Shown here in pieces: positions 53,284 through 63,754 of a stretch of 64,000 bases of DNA. The DNA comes from Sphingomonas sanxanigenens DSM 19645 = NX02 (GTDB lineage Bacteria; Pseudomonadota; Alphaproteobacteria; Sphingomonadales; Sphingomonadaceae): the NCBI RefSeq assembly GCF_000512205.2, contig NZ_CP006644.1, positions 1,668,520 to 1,732,519 of the forward strand, in the 5' to 3' direction. The translations under genes and the position numbers were made by a program. Below the pieces are notes generated by a model, which made no database searches, had not been told where the DNA came from, and worked only from the letters and a program-made list of their open reading frames with translations. Numbering within the stretch: position 1 is the stretch's first letter; each line of letters opens with the position of its first letter.

Positions 53284-55440
53284 ATGGTGGAGCAGGGCGC
53301 TAGGCGCGTATCGGAATGGCTGTCGGATCCGTTCGGCTATCTGGGGCCGCACGACGGGATCGTCCGCACCTTCCAGCCCGGTGCGATCGGCGCTTGGCTC
53401 GTGACGACGCAGGGCCGGCTACGCATGCGCGAGACCGCGACGCGCGGGCTGTTCGAGGGGCGGTTGCCTGCGGATGGCGCATACAGCTTTCACATCGAAT
53501 GGCCCGATGGCAGCGCCGACGCCGAGGATCCCTATCGTTTCCCGCCGCTGCTGGGCGAGTTCGACCTCCATCTGATGGGGGAGGGGGCGCACTGGGATCT
53601 GCCGCTGCGGCTTGGCGCCAATCCCTGCACGCTCGACGGTGTCGAAGGCACCGGCTTCGCGGTCTGGGCGCCCAACGCGCGGGCGGTGAGCGTGATCGGC
53701 GACTTTACCGGCTGGAATGCGGAAAAGCTGCCGATGCGGCTACGCCATGGCGCCGGTGTGTGGGAATTGTTCGTGCCGGGCGTGACGCCGGGCGCGCGCT
53801 ACAAGTTCGCGGTGACGGGTGCCGATGGCGTGCGGCGCGAGAAGGCGGACCCGCTCGCGCGCGCGACCGAACTTCCGCCCGCCACCGCCTCGATCGTCGC
53901 GGCGGCGCCGGATTTCGCATGGAACGACGCGGCCTGGATGGCCGGCCGTGCCGCGCGCCAGCATGCCGGCGCGCCGATCTCGATCTACGAGCTTCACGCG
54001 GGATCCTGGCGGCGCCCCTGGCAGGGTGGCGAGCATGACTGGGACCTGCTCGGCGACCAGTTGATCCCCTATCTGTCCGATCTCGGCTTTACCCATGTCG
54101 AACTGATGCCGATCATGGAGCATCCGTTCGGCGGCTCCTGGGGCTATCAGCCGCTGTCGCAGTTCGCGCCTTCCGCGCGCTATGGCAGTGCCGAACAGTT
54201 CGCGCGCTTCGTCGATCGCTGCCATGCCGCCAATATCGGCGTGATCCTCGATTGGGTGCCCGCGCACTTCCCCACCGATGCGCACGGCCTGGCCTTCTTC
54301 GACGGCACGGCGCTCTACGAACATGCCGACCCGCGCGAAGGCTTCCATCCCGACTGGAACACCGCGATCTACAATCTCGGCCGCGCCGAGGTGGCGGGGA
54401 TGCTGATCGCCTCTGCCCTGTGGTGGCTGGAGCGCTTCCATGTCGATGGCCTCAGGGTCGATGCGGTCGCGTCGATGCTGTACCGGGACTATAGCCGCAA
54501 GGCGGGGGAATGGATTCCCAATCGCTACGGTGGCCGCGAGAACCTGGAATCGATCGGCTTCCTCCAGCGCATGAACCGCGTCGTCGCCGAACGCTGCCCG
54601 GGCGCCATCACCATCGCCGAGGAATCGACCGCCTTTCCCGGCGTCACCGCCTCCCCCGACAGCGGGGGGCTCGGCTTCGCGTTCAAGTGGAACATGGGCT
54701 GGATGAACGACACGCTCCGCTACATGGAGCTCGAGGCCGTCCACCGCCGCTGGCACCATAGCGACATGACCTTCGGGCTGGTCTACGCCTTCTCCGAGCG
54801 TTTCATATTGCCGCTCAGCCATGACGAGGTCGTGCATGGCAAGAAGGCGCTGATCGACAAGATGCCGGGTGACGACTGGCAGAAATTCGCCAATCTGCGC
54901 GCCTATCTCGGCTTCATGTGGGCCCATCCGGGCAAGAAGCTGCTGTTCATGGGCGACGAGATCGCACAGTGGCGTGAATGGGATCATGATGGCCAGCTCG
55001 ACTGGCAGGCGCTCGCTCGGCCGGACCACGCCGGGGTGCAGGCGCTGGTGCGCGATCTCAACGCCATCTACGTCGCCGAGGCCGCGCTCCACGCGTCCGA
55101 CGCCGACGCGCGCGGCTTTGCGTGGATCATCGGTGACGATGTCGACAACAGCGTTTTTGCGTTCCTGCGCAGCGACCCGGCGGGTGGCGCCGCGCCGTTG
55201 CTGGTCGTCGTCAACATGACGCCGGTGCCGCGTCACGCTTATCGCATCGGGGTGCCGTTGGCGGGCGAATGGCAGGAGGTCATCAGCACCGACGCCGCCG
55301 GTTATGGCGGCAGCGGCCTCGGCAATGGCGGTCCGCTGATCGCCGATGGCGCCGCCGGCCATGGTCAGGACCAATCGCTGTCGCTCACCCTGCCGCCGCT
55401 TTCGACCCTTATCCTGCGTCATGGAGGACCTGCCGCTTGA
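53284..55440 (+). CDS. glgB: 1,4-alpha-glucan branching enzyme
   Basis: GH13 branching enzyme (718 aa) that moves glucan segments to make alpha-1,6 branches. It has two N-terminal beta-sandwich domains (carbohydrate-binding-like; [20 protein letters not shown] in the second), the TIM barrel with nucleophile Asp in [12 protein letters not shown], acid Glu in ITIAEES and Asp in LSHDEVVHG, and a C-terminal beta domain. ATG 53284 is preceded by GAAGGGGG. First gene of the five-gene operon. Confidence 0.95.
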   Translation: MVEQGARRVSEWLSDPFGYLGPHDGIVRTFQPGAIGAWLVTTQGRLRMRETATRGLFEGRLPADGAYSFHIEWPDGSADAEDPYRFPPLLGEFDLHLMGEGAHWDLPLRLGANPCTLDGVEGTGFAVWAPNARAVSVIGDFTGWNAEKLPMRLRHGAGVWELFVPGVTPGARYKFAVTGADGVRREKADPLARATELPPATASIVAAAPDFAWNDAAWMAGRAARQHAGAPISIYELHAGSWRRPWQGGEHDWDLLGDQLIPYLSDLGFTHVELMPIMEHPFGGSWGYQPLSQFAPSARYGSAEQFARFVDRCHAANIGVILDWVPAHFPTDAHGLAFFDGTALYEHADPREGFHPDWNTAIYNLGRAEVAGMLIASALWWLERFHVDGLRVDAVASMLYRDYSRKAGEWIPNRYGGRENLESIGFLQRMNRVVAERCPGAITIAEESTAFPGVTASPDSGGLGFAFKWNMGWMNDTLRYMELEAVHRRWHHSDMTFGLVYAFSERFILPLSHDEVVHGKKALIDKMPGDDWQKFANLRAYLGFMWAHPGKKLLFMGDEIAQWREWDHDGQLDWQALARPDHAGVQALVRDLNAIYVAEAALHASDADARGFAWIIGDDVDNSVFAFLRSDPAGGAAPLLVVVNMTPVPRHAYRIGVPLAGEWQEVISTDAAGYGGSGLGNGGPLIADGAAGHGQDQSLSLTLPPLSTLILRHGGPAA

Positions 55441-57539
55441 GCCCCATTCCCGTTCGCCTGGAAAGCGGATCGCCTTATCCGCTGGGTGCGACTTTCGACG
55501 GCCTTGGCGTCAACTTCGCGGTCTTCTCGGCGCATGCCGAAAAGATCGAGCTTTGCCTGTTCGACGAGGCGGGCCGGCAGGAGATCGCACGGCTCGAACT
55601 GCCCGAATGGACCGACGAGATCTGGCATGGTTATCTGCCCGATGCGCGGCCAGGCCTGCTCTACGGCTTCCGCGCCTATGGGCCCTATGAGCCTGAGGCA
55701 GGCCATCGTTTCAATCACAACAAGCTGCTGCTCGATCCCTATACGCGCAAGACCTTCGGCCGCATTCGCTGGAGCGACACGCTGCACGGCTATCGCGTCC
55801 ACTCGCCCAGAGCCGATCTCAGCTTCGACCGGCGGGACAGCGCGCCGGCGATGCCCAAATCGGTGGTGGTGACCGACGCGTTCGACTGGGGCGACGATCG
55901 CCGGCCGAACGTGCCATGGTCCGAAACGATCATCTACGAAGCGCACGTCAAGGGGCTGACCCAGTTGATGGAAGGCGTGCCGTACCGCGAGCGCGGCACC
56001 TATCGCGCACTCAGCCATCCCCACGTGATCGCGCACCTCCAGCGGCTTGGCATTACCGCAGTGGAACTGCTGCCGATCCACGGCTTCGTGCAGGATCGTT
56101 TCCTGCAGGAAAAAGGGCTGACCAACTATTGGGGCTATAACAGCCTGGCCTTTTTCGCGCCCGAGGCGCGCTACCTTGGCGTGGGCGACGCCGACGATCT
56201 GCGGCTGGCCGTGCGCCGGCTGCACGCCGCCGGCATCGAGGTCATCCTCGATGTCGTCTACAACCATACCGCGGAGGGGAGCGAACTCGGCCAAACGCTC
56301 TCGTTCCGCGGGCTCGACAACGCCACCTACTATCGTCTGCAGAAGGATAATCCGCGCTACTGCGTGAACGACACCGGCACCGGCAACACCTTCAACCTCG
56401 ATCAGCCGCGCGTGCTGCAGTTGGTGACGGATTCGCTGCGCCACTGGGCCGAATCCTATCGCATCGACGGCTTCCGCTTCGATCTCGGCGTGACCCTGGG
56501 CCGCACCGGCGATGGCGGCTTCGACCCCGGCGCCTCCTTCTTCGACACGCTCCGGCAGGATCCGGTGCTCGGCCGGGTCAAGCTGATCTCCGAACCGTGG
56601 GACATCGGGCCCGGCGGCTACCAGCTCGGCAACCATCCGCCGGGCTTCGCCGAATGGAACGACAAGTTCCGCGATTCCACCCGCCGCTTCTGGCGCGGTG
56701 ACGCCGGGGTCCGTCCCGAATTCGCCGCCCGGCTGTCCGGATCGGGCGATCTGTTCGATCGCCGCGCGCGGCGTCCCTGGGCCAGCATCAACTACGTCGC
56801 CAGTCATGACGGGCAGCCGCTGGCCGACATCGCCAGCTACGAACAGCGCCATAACGAGGCCAATGGCGAGGACAATCGCGACGGCCACAGTGACAATCAT
56901 TCCTGCAACTGGGGTGTCGAGGGGCCGACCGACGATCCGGCGATCAAGGCATTGCGCGCGCGCGTGCAGCGATCGATGCTGGTCACCGTGCTTTCCGCGC
57001 TCGGCACGCCGATGCTGCTCGCCGGTGACGAGTTCGGTCGCACCCAGCAGGGCAACAACAATGCCTATTGCCAGGACAACGAGATCAGCTGGCTCGACTG
57101 GGCGGCGGCGGACAAACCCGAGGGGCAGCAGCTCATCCACTTCGTCCGCCGGCTGGTGCTGATCCGCAAGCATTACCCGCTCGTCCGCTCCGGCGCCTTC
57201 CTCTACGGCGAGGAGATCGCGCCGGGCCTGCGCAACATCGACTGGTTCGACGAGCGCGGCTTCAACCTCTCGCCCGAGGATTGGCAGAACCCCGAAGGCA
57301 AGGCGCTGGCGATGCGCCGCGCGCGGATCGTGGGGGACAATTATTTCGAGGCGATCAACCTGCTGATGAACGGATCGCAGGTTCCGCTCGAATTCCAGCT
57401 TCCCGAGCCGCATGACTATCGCCGCCTGCTGGTCGACAGTTCGGATCCCGGCATCGGCGAGCGCGAGCTGACCGAAACGGCGATCACCGTGCAGGATCGT
57501 TCGGCGCTGCTGATCTACGCGACCGGGCCGGTGGAATGA
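55437..57539 (+). CDS. glgX: Glycogen debranching enzyme (isoamylase-type)
   Basis: GH13 debranching enzyme (700 aa) that cuts alpha-1,6 links of limit dextrins. N-terminal beta domain, then barrel motifs: nucleophile Asp in [13 protein letters not shown], acid Glu in [14 protein letters not shown] and Asp in [10 protein letters not shown]. The start is TTG 55437, overlapping the glgB stop (TTGA), supported by GGAGG nine nt upstream. It supplies linear maltodextrins to the following tre genes. Confidence 0.93.
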   Translation: MSPIPVRLESGSPYPLGATFDGLGVNFAVFSAHAEKIELCLFDEAGRQEIARLELPEWTDEIWHGYLPDARPGLLYGFRAYGPYEPEAGHRFNHNKLLLDPYTRKTFGRIRWSDTLHGYRVHSPRADLSFDRRDSAPAMPKSVVVTDAFDWGDDRRPNVPWSETIIYEAHVKGLTQLMEGVPYRERGTYRALSHPHVIAHLQRLGITAVELLPIHGFVQDRFLQEKGLTNYWGYNSLAFFAPEARYLGVGDADDLRLAVRRLHAAGIEVILDVVYNHTAEGSELGQTLSFRGLDNATYYRLQKDNPRYCVNDTGTGNTFNLDQPRVLQLVTDSLRHWAESYRIDGFRFDLGVTLGRTGDGGFDPGASFFDTLRQDPVLGRVKLISEPWDIGPGGYQLGNHPPGFAEWNDKFRDSTRRFWRGDAGVRPEFAARLSGSGDLFDRRARRPWASINYVASHDGQPLADIASYEQRHNEANGEDNRDGHSDNHSCNWGVEGPTDDPAIKALRARVQRSMLVTVLSALGTPMLLAGDEFGRTQQGNNNAYCQDNEISWLDWAAADKPEGQQLIHFVRRLVLIRKHYPLVRSGAFLYGEEIAPGLRNIDWFDERGFNLSPEDWQNPEGKALAMRRARIVGDNYFEAINLLMNGSQVPLEFQLPEPHDYRRLLVDSSDPGIGERELTETAITVQDRSALLIYATGPVE

Positions 57540-59254
57540 ACTGGGGCGCGACGCTGATCGCGGCGGCGCGCACGCGCTTCCGCTTGTGGGCCCCCGCGCT
57601 CGATGCGCTGACGCTGGAGATCGACGGGCAGGACGGCATCGCGATGGCGCCCGCCGGCGATGGCTGGTTCGAAGCGGAGGCGCCGTGCGGTCCCGGCACG
57701 CGCTATCGCTTTCGTCTGCCCAGCGGCATCGCGGTGCCCGATCCGGCGTCGCGCGCGCAGCAGGACGACGTGCACGGCTGGAGCATCGTCGTCGATCCGG
57801 GCGCCTATCTCTGGACCGAGGCGGCGTGGCGTGGGCGGCCCTGGCGTGAGACGGTGATCCAGGAATGTCATACCGGCGTCGGCGGCGGTTTCCTGGGCAT
57901 GATCGACCTGCTGCCGGAGATCGCCGCCACGGGCTTCACCGCGATCGAACTGATGCCGGTCGCGGCGTTCGGCGGCACGCGCAACTGGGGCTATGACGGC
58001 GTTCTGCCCTATGCGCCCGCCGCCGCCTATGGGGCGCCGGACGAGCTGCGCCGGCTGGTCGATGCCGCCCATGCGCAGGGGCTGATGATCTTCCTCGACG
58101 TGGTCTACAATCATTTCGGACCGGACGGGAATTACCTCTCCGCCTATGCGCCCGATTTCTTCCGGCAGGATATCGCCACGCCCTGGGGCGGGGCGATCGA
58201 CTTCGGCAAGGAACCGGTCGCGCGCTTCTTCATCGAAAATGCGCTTTACTGGCTGCGCGACTTTCGCTTCGATGGGCTGCGTTTCGATGCCGTCCATGCG
58301 ATCGGCGACACCGGCTTTCTCCACCGCCTCGCCGCCGAGATCCGGGAGGCGATCCCCGATCGCCATATCCATCTCGTGCTCGAGAACGAGCATAACGACG
58401 CGCCTTTGCTCGAAGCCAGCTATGACGCGCAGTGGAACGACGATTTCCACAATGTGATGCATGTGCTGCTGACGGGCGAGGAGTATGGCTATTATCGCGA
58501 TTTCGCCGGGGAGCCGACCGCGAAGCTCGTCCGCTGCCTGTCCGAAGGCTTCATCTATCAGGGGCAGGGATCGCCGAACCAGCAGGGCAAGCCGCGTGGC
58601 TCATCGAGCGGCCATCTGCCGCCGCTGCGCTTCGTGAGCTTCCTTCAGAATCACGACCAGATCGGCAATCGCGCGCTCGGCGAGCGGCTCACCGTGCTGG
58701 CCGACCCCGCCCGGCTGCGCGCCGCGATCGGACTGCTGCTGCTGTGTCCGCAGATCCCGCTGACGTTCGCCGGCGACAGCATCGGATCGCGATCACCTTT
58801 CCTCTTCTTCACCGACTTCCATGACGACCTCGCCGATGCCGTGCGTGAGGGCCGGCGCGGCGAATTCTCGCACTTCCCCGGCTTCACCGATCCCGAACTG
58901 CGCGCGCGCATCCCCGATCCCAACGCGCCGGCCACCTTTGCCGCCTCGCGGCCGCAGCCGGGTGCGGACGCGGCGGACTGGCAGGCGCTCTACACCGATC
59001 TTCTCGCGCTGCGCCGCGCGCATATCGTCCCCGGCCTCGACCACGCCCGTGCGCTCGGCGCCGAGGCGATCGGCGACAAGGCGGTGGCGGCGCGCTGGCA
59101 GTTCCCTGAAGGCGCGTTGACCCTTGCGATCAACCTCGGCGACGGGCCCGCGGCCTTCACCGCGCCGGATGCGGTGCCGCTGACCATCATCGGCACCGGC
59201 GTCTCCGACGCGGGGCTCGCCCCGGCGAGCTTCGCGGCCTGGTTCGTCCGATGA
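57536..59254 (+). CDS. treZ: Maltooligosyltrehalose trehalohydrolase
   Basis: GH13 enzyme (572 aa) that releases trehalose from maltooligosyltrehalose. N-terminal carbohydrate-binding region (FRLWAPALDALTLEIDG) then barrel with nucleophile Asp in DGLRFDAVHAIGD, acid Glu in HLVLENEHND and Asp in FLQNHDQIGNR; VVYNHFGPDGNYL is diagnostic of the TreZ/GlgB branch. Start ATGA overlaps the glgX stop. Acts after TreY. Confidence 0.94.
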   Translation: MNWGATLIAAARTRFRLWAPALDALTLEIDGQDGIAMAPAGDGWFEAEAPCGPGTRYRFRLPSGIAVPDPASRAQQDDVHGWSIVVDPGAYLWTEAAWRGRPWRETVIQECHTGVGGGFLGMIDLLPEIAATGFTAIELMPVAAFGGTRNWGYDGVLPYAPAAAYGAPDELRRLVDAAHAQGLMIFLDVVYNHFGPDGNYLSAYAPDFFRQDIATPWGGAIDFGKEPVARFFIENALYWLRDFRFDGLRFDAVHAIGDTGFLHRLAAEIREAIPDRHIHLVLENEHNDAPLLEASYDAQWNDDFHNVMHVLLTGEEYGYYRDFAGEPTAKLVRCLSEGFIYQGQGSPNQQGKPRGSSSGHLPPLRFVSFLQNHDQIGNRALGERLTVLADPARLRAAIGLLLLCPQIPLTFAGDSIGSRSPFLFFTDFHDDLADAVREGRRGEFSHFPGFTDPELRARIPDPNAPATFAASRPQPGADAADWQALYTDLLALRRAHIVPGLDHARALGAEAIGDKAVAARWQFPEGALTLAINLGDGPAAFTAPDAVPLTIIGTGVSDAGLAPASFAAWFVR

Positions 59255-61185
59255 GCGACGCGAAGATCGTCGCGCTCGCCGAGGCTGCGGGCATCCTGAT
59301 CGATTGGGAAGATGCCGGCGGCGTCGCCCGGCGCGTCACCGTGGAGACCTTGCGCCTCGTCCTCACCGGCCTCGGCCTCGCCTGCGGCAGCGACGCGCAA
59401 TGCGCCGAGAGCATGGCGTGGCTGCGCGATGCGGAAGCCTCGCCCTGCCGCATCGTCGATGCCGGAGGGCGGATCGAGGGGCTGGTGGGGAAGGGGAAGC
59501 TGTTCCTCGAGGATGGCAGCGCGCGCGACGTCGATCTCGATGCTGCACCGATGATGACCGCGCCGGGCTATCACCGGCTCGAATGGAGCGGCGGCGAACT
59601 GGCGATCATCGTCGCGCCGCGCGCCTGCCATGGCCTGGCGCCGGGCAGCCGCGAATGGGGCGTGGGGGCGCAGATCTATGCGCTGCGCGATGGCAATCCG
59701 TTCGGCGACTTCGCCACGCTCACCGATTTCGCACGCAGCGCGGCGGACGTCGGCGCCGATGCGGTGATGCTGAGCCCGGTCCACGCGCTCTTCACCAGCG
59801 ATCCGAGCCGCTACAGCCCCTATTCGCCCTCCACACGCCAGTTCCTCAACCCATGGTTCGCGGCGGTGGGCGAGGGCTGGGGCGGGGATCTGCCAACCGG
59901 CCCGTTGATCGACTGGACTGCCGCGGTCGCCGCCAAGCTGCTCGCGTTGCGCGAGGTCTATGCCGAGCGCGGGAGCGATCCGGCCTTCGGTGCCTATGTC
60001 GCCGCTGCCGATCCGGCGCTGATCGGCCACGCCCGTTTCGAGGCGCTCCATGCGCATTTCCTCGGCCTCCACGGCGCGCGCGGCTGGCAGGATTGGCCCG
60101 AACCCTATCGCCGTCCCGATTCCCCCGCGGTGACCGCCTTCGCCGAGACCCGCGCGGAGGACGTCCGCTTCCATCTTTTCCTGCAATGGCTTGCCGATCG
60201 TTCGCTGGCTCAGGCCGCGGACGCCGCCACGGACATGCGCATCGGCCTCGTCGCCGATCTTGCCGTCGGGCTCGACGCGGGCGGCAGCCATGCATGGAGC
60301 CGGGGCGACGAACTGATGCTGGGCATCGGCATCGGCGCGCCCCCTGACGCGTTCCAGGCCGCCGGGCAGAATTGGGGCATCACCAGCTTTTCGCCCTTTG
60401 CGCTCAAGCGGCTTGGCTATCAGCCCTTCATCGATCTGCTGCGCGGCACGATGCGCCATATGGGCGGGCTGCGCATCGATCATGCGCTGGGGCTGCGCCG
60501 CCTGTGGGTCGTGCCCACCGGCGCCAGCCCGCTCGACGGTGCCTATCTGCGCTTTCCCGAGCAGGATCTGTTGCGGCTGATCGCGCTGGAATCGCAACGC
60601 AACCAGGCGATCGTCGTCGGCGAGGATCTGGGCGTGGTGCCGCCGGGCTTCCGCGACATGATCGCCGAGCGCGGCCTGCTCGGCATGCGCGTTCTGCCCT
60701 TCGAGCGCGATCGCAAGGGCCACTTCACCGCCTCGGCGACATGGGATGCGGCGGCGGTCGCGATGACCAGCACCCACGATCTGCCACCCATCGCCGGCTG
60801 GTGGCGTGAGCGCGACATCGACTGGCGCGCGCAGCTGGGCGCCGCGGGCGACCGTATTGCCGAGCGCGCGGACCGCGCCCGTGACCGAGCCGACCTGTGG
60901 CGCGCCTGCGTCGAGGCGGGGGCAGGAGAGGGCGACGAGCCTGCCGCGGACGAACCCGCCCGCGCGGTCGACGCCGCCATCGCCTTCGCCGCCGCCGCGC
61001 CCAGCGCGGTGCTGGTGGTGCCGGTCGAGGATCTGTCCGGGCTGGACGAGGCGCCCAATCTGCCCGGCACGGTCGACGAGCATCCGAATTGGCGCCGCCG
61101 CCTGCCGGCCGACGCCGATACCCTGTTCGCGCAGCCCGACGTGGCCGCGCGCATCGCCGCTATCCTCACCGCGAGACCCGAATGA
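59251..61185 (+). CDS. malQ: 4-alpha-glucanotransferase
   Basis: GH77 enzyme (644 aa, length with an N-terminal extension as usual for MalQ) that transfers glucan chains between maltodextrins, remaking chains long enough for TreY. Catalytic residues: Asp in GGLRIDHALGLRRLW, Glu in IVVGEDLGVVP and Asp in TSTHDLPPIAGW. ATGA overlap with treZ. Placing it between treZ and treY suggests it feeds TreY from short GlgX/TreZ products. Confidence 0.94.
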   Translation: MSDAKIVALAEAAGILIDWEDAGGVARRVTVETLRLVLTGLGLACGSDAQCAESMAWLRDAEASPCRIVDAGGRIEGLVGKGKLFLEDGSARDVDLDAAPMMTAPGYHRLEWSGGELAIIVAPRACHGLAPGSREWGVGAQIYALRDGNPFGDFATLTDFARSAADVGADAVMLSPVHALFTSDPSRYSPYSPSTRQFLNPWFAAVGEGWGGDLPTGPLIDWTAAVAAKLLALREVYAERGSDPAFGAYVAAADPALIGHARFEALHAHFLGLHGARGWQDWPEPYRRPDSPAVTAFAETRAEDVRFHLFLQWLADRSLAQAADAATDMRIGLVADLAVGLDAGGSHAWSRGDELMLGIGIGAPPDAFQAAGQNWGITSFSPFALKRLGYQPFIDLLRGTMRHMGGLRIDHALGLRRLWVVPTGASPLDGAYLRFPEQDLLRLIALESQRNQAIVVGEDLGVVPPGFRDMIAERGLLGMRVLPFERDRKGHFTASATWDAAAVAMTSTHDLPPIAGWWRERDIDWRAQLGAAGDRIAERADRARDRADLWRACVEAGAGEGDEPAADEPARAVDAAIAFAAAAPSAVLVVPVEDLSGLDEAPNLPGTVDEHPNWRRRLPADADTLFAQPDVAARIAAILTARPE

Positions 61186-63617
61186 TCCCCAGCGCGACCT
61201 ATCGCATCCAGTTCCACAAGGGCTTCCCGTTCGGCGCGGCCGCCGAACTGGCGGACTATCTGGCGGATCTGGGCATCAGCCATCTCTATGCCTCGCCGAT
61301 CGGCACCGCGCGCGCGGGATCGACGCATGGCTATGATGTGGTCGATCCCACCGCGATCAATCCCGAACTCGGCGGCGAGGCGGGCTTCCGCGCGCTCGCG
61401 GCGGCGTTGCGCACGCGCGGCATCGGCATCATCCTGGATATCGTCCCCAACCATATGGCGGTGGGCGGCACCGACAATCGCTGGTGGCTCGATGTGCTCG
61501 AAAAGGGCCGGAAGAGCGCCTATGCGCGCTTCTTCGACATCGACTGGGAACCGACCGGAACGCTGCTCGCGCCTTTCCTCGGCCTGCCCTATTGGGACGC
61601 CCTGACCAGCGGCGCCCTGACGCTCGAACCCGCCGGCACCGCGGTGGTCGCGCACGATACGCACCGTTTCCCGCTCCGCCCCGAGGACCAGATTGCGTTG
61701 CGCGGCGAGGAGGATCTCGCCGGCGGTTATGACGGCCGCACCGCGGAGGGCGCCGAACGCCTCCATGCGCTGCTCGAACGCCAGCATTATCGCCTTGCCT
61801 GGTGGCGCACCGCCGCGGACGAGATCAACTGGCGCCGCTTCTTCGACATCACCGAGCTTGCTGGCCTGCGGGTGGAGGATGAGGCGGTGTTCGAGGCGGT
61901 CCACGCGCTGCCCTTGCGCCTTTTTGCAGAGGGGCTGATCGACGGCGTCCGCGTCGACCATGTCGATGGCCTCGCCGATCCCGGCGCCTATTGCCGGCGC
62001 CTCCGCGCCGCGCTCGAGGCGGCGCGGCCAGATCCCGGCTATTTCGTCGTCGAAAAGATATTGGGCATGCATGAAGCGCTGCCCGCCGACTGGGTGACCG
62101 ACGGCACCAGCGGCTATGACTTCATGGATCAGGTCTCGGCGCTGCTCCACGCCCCCGCCGCAGAGGTGCCGCTGGCGACGCACTGGGCCGCGCTCAGCGG
62201 GCGCTCCGCCGACTTCGCCGACGAGGAGCATCAGGCGCGTCACGAGATCCTCGAACGCACCTTCCCGGGCCAGTTGGACGCGGCGGTGGCGGCGTTCCAC
62301 CGCCTCGCCCGCGCCGCCCCCGCGACGCGCGACGTCACTGCGGGAATGATCCGCCGCGCGATGATCGGCCTGCTCGTCCACTTCCCGGCCTATCGCGCCT
62401 ATGGTCAAAAGCATCGGCTGGCCCGCGTCGCCGATGCCGCGCGCACCGAAGCCGCGCCGGGCGAGGGCGCCTTGATCGACCAACTCGTCGACTGGATGAC
62501 CAGCGACGTTCCGGAAGCCGCCGACGCGCTCCGCCGCTTCGAGCAACTCAGCGCCCCGCTCGCCGCCAAGGCGGTGGAGGATACCGCCTTCTACCGCTAC
62601 GGTCGGCTGCTTTCGCGCAACGACGTCGGCTTCCACGCCGCACGGCTGTCGCTGGAGCCCGCCGAATTCCTCGCCGACGCCACCGCCCGCCAGCGCCTTT
62701 TCCCCGTGGCGATGCTCACCACCGCGACGCATGATCACAAGCGCGGCGAGGATGTCCGCGCCCGCCTCGCCGCGATCAGCGAGCGGCCCGAAGCATGGAT
62801 CGCCGCCGCGTCGGACTGGTTGCGCCACCCGCTCGCTGCCGAGATCGATCCCGCCGATGCCTATCAGATCCTCCAGACCGTCGTCGGTGCCTGGCCGCTC
62901 GACGAGACGCAGTCGGACGATTTCGGCCCGCGCGTATCCGCCTGGTCGATGAAGGCGTTGCGCGAAGCCAAGCTGCGGTCCTCATGGAGTGCGCCCGACG
63001 AAGCCTATGAGGCGGCCTGCGCTGCCTACATCACCGGCCTGCTGGAAGACCCCGCGCTTCGGGCCGACCTTGCCGGCTTCGTCGATCGGATCGCACCGGC
63101 GGGCGCGCTCAACGGCATCGTTCAGGCGATCCTGCGCTGCACGGCGCCGGGCGTGCCCGATTGCTACCAGGGCACCGACCTGTGGGATTTCAGCCTCGTC
63201 GACCCCGACAATCGCCGCCCTGTCGACTATGCGGCGCGCCGGCCCGTCGCCGCTTTCGCGGATATGCCCGCGCATCTTGCGGACTGGCGCAGCGGCCGCG
63301 CCAAACAAGCGTTGATCGCGCATCTGCTGAACCTGCGCCGCCGTCGTCCGCCGCTGTTCACCACCGGCGCGCTCGAACCCCTGCCGGTTTCCGGCGAGCG
63401 TGCCGACCATATACTGGCGTTCGCACGGAGGGACGGTGAGGCGCATCTGCTCGTCGCCGTGCCCATCCGCAGTGCCGCCGCCGTGCGCGCCGATCCAGCG
63501 CTCGCGATCGACCCCGCATGGTGGGGCGATACCGCGATCGTGGCCGACGGGGAGCCGCTGCCGGTGAACGCCCTGTTCGCCGAAACGCCGTTCGCGATTC
63601 GCGCGATCGGTTTCTGA
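61182..63617 (+). CDS. treY: Maltooligosyltrehalose synthase
   Basis: GH13 isomerase (811 aa) that turns the reducing end of maltodextrins into an alpha,alpha-1,1 trehalose unit. Signatures: SATYRIQFHKGFPF at the N-terminus, LDIVPNHMAVGG, nucleophile Asp in RVDHVDGLADP, acid Glu in FVVEKILG and Asp in TTATHDHKRGEDVRARL. Start ATGA overlaps malQ. The C-terminal end is complete. A hairpin at 63621 probably ends the operon. Confidence 0.95.
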   Translation: MIPSATYRIQFHKGFPFGAAAELADYLADLGISHLYASPIGTARAGSTHGYDVVDPTAINPELGGEAGFRALAAALRTRGIGIILDIVPNHMAVGGTDNRWWLDVLEKGRKSAYARFFDIDWEPTGTLLAPFLGLPYWDALTSGALTLEPAGTAVVAHDTHRFPLRPEDQIALRGEEDLAGGYDGRTAEGAERLHALLERQHYRLAWWRTAADEINWRRFFDITELAGLRVEDEAVFEAVHALPLRLFAEGLIDGVRVDHVDGLADPGAYCRRLRAALEAARPDPGYFVVEKILGMHEALPADWVTDGTSGYDFMDQVSALLHAPAAEVPLATHWAALSGRSADFADEEHQARHEILERTFPGQLDAAVAAFHRLARAAPATRDVTAGMIRRAMIGLLVHFPAYRAYGQKHRLARVADAARTEAAPGEGALIDQLVDWMTSDVPEAADALRRFEQLSAPLAAKAVEDTAFYRYGRLLSRNDVGFHAARLSLEPAEFLADATARQRLFPVAMLTTATHDHKRGEDVRARLAAISERPEAWIAAASDWLRHPLAAEIDPADAYQILQTVVGAWPLDETQSDDFGPRVSAWSMKALREAKLRSSWSAPDEAYEAACAAYITGLLEDPALRADLAGFVDRIAPAGALNGIVQAILRCTAPGVPDCYQGTDLWDFSLVDPDNRRPVDYAARRPVAAFADMPAHLADWRSGRAKQALIAHLLNLRRRRPPLFTTGALEPLPVSGERADHILAFARRDGEAHLLVAVPIRSAAAVRADPALAIDPAWWGDTAIVADGEPLPVNALFAETPFAIRAIGF

Positions 63618-63620
63618 CCC

Positions 63621-63644
63621 TGCGGTGGGCCGTCCACCACCGCA
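63621..63644 (+). terminator. Hairpin terminator of the glgB-treY operon
   Basis: TGCGGTGG (63621-63628) and CCACCGCA (63637-63644) form an 8-bp perfect stem with an 8-nt loop, 3 bp after the treY stop; followed by AAAATG rather than a U-run. Confidence 0.65.
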
Positions 63645-63754
63645 AAATGCAGGAATTTCGGCGCTAAATGGCCGTTTTTCGGCATCCCCAAGCTGGACAT
63701 CGCCGCCCGACGAACCTAGAGCGCCCGCCTCGATACTAAGGAGGATCAAACATC

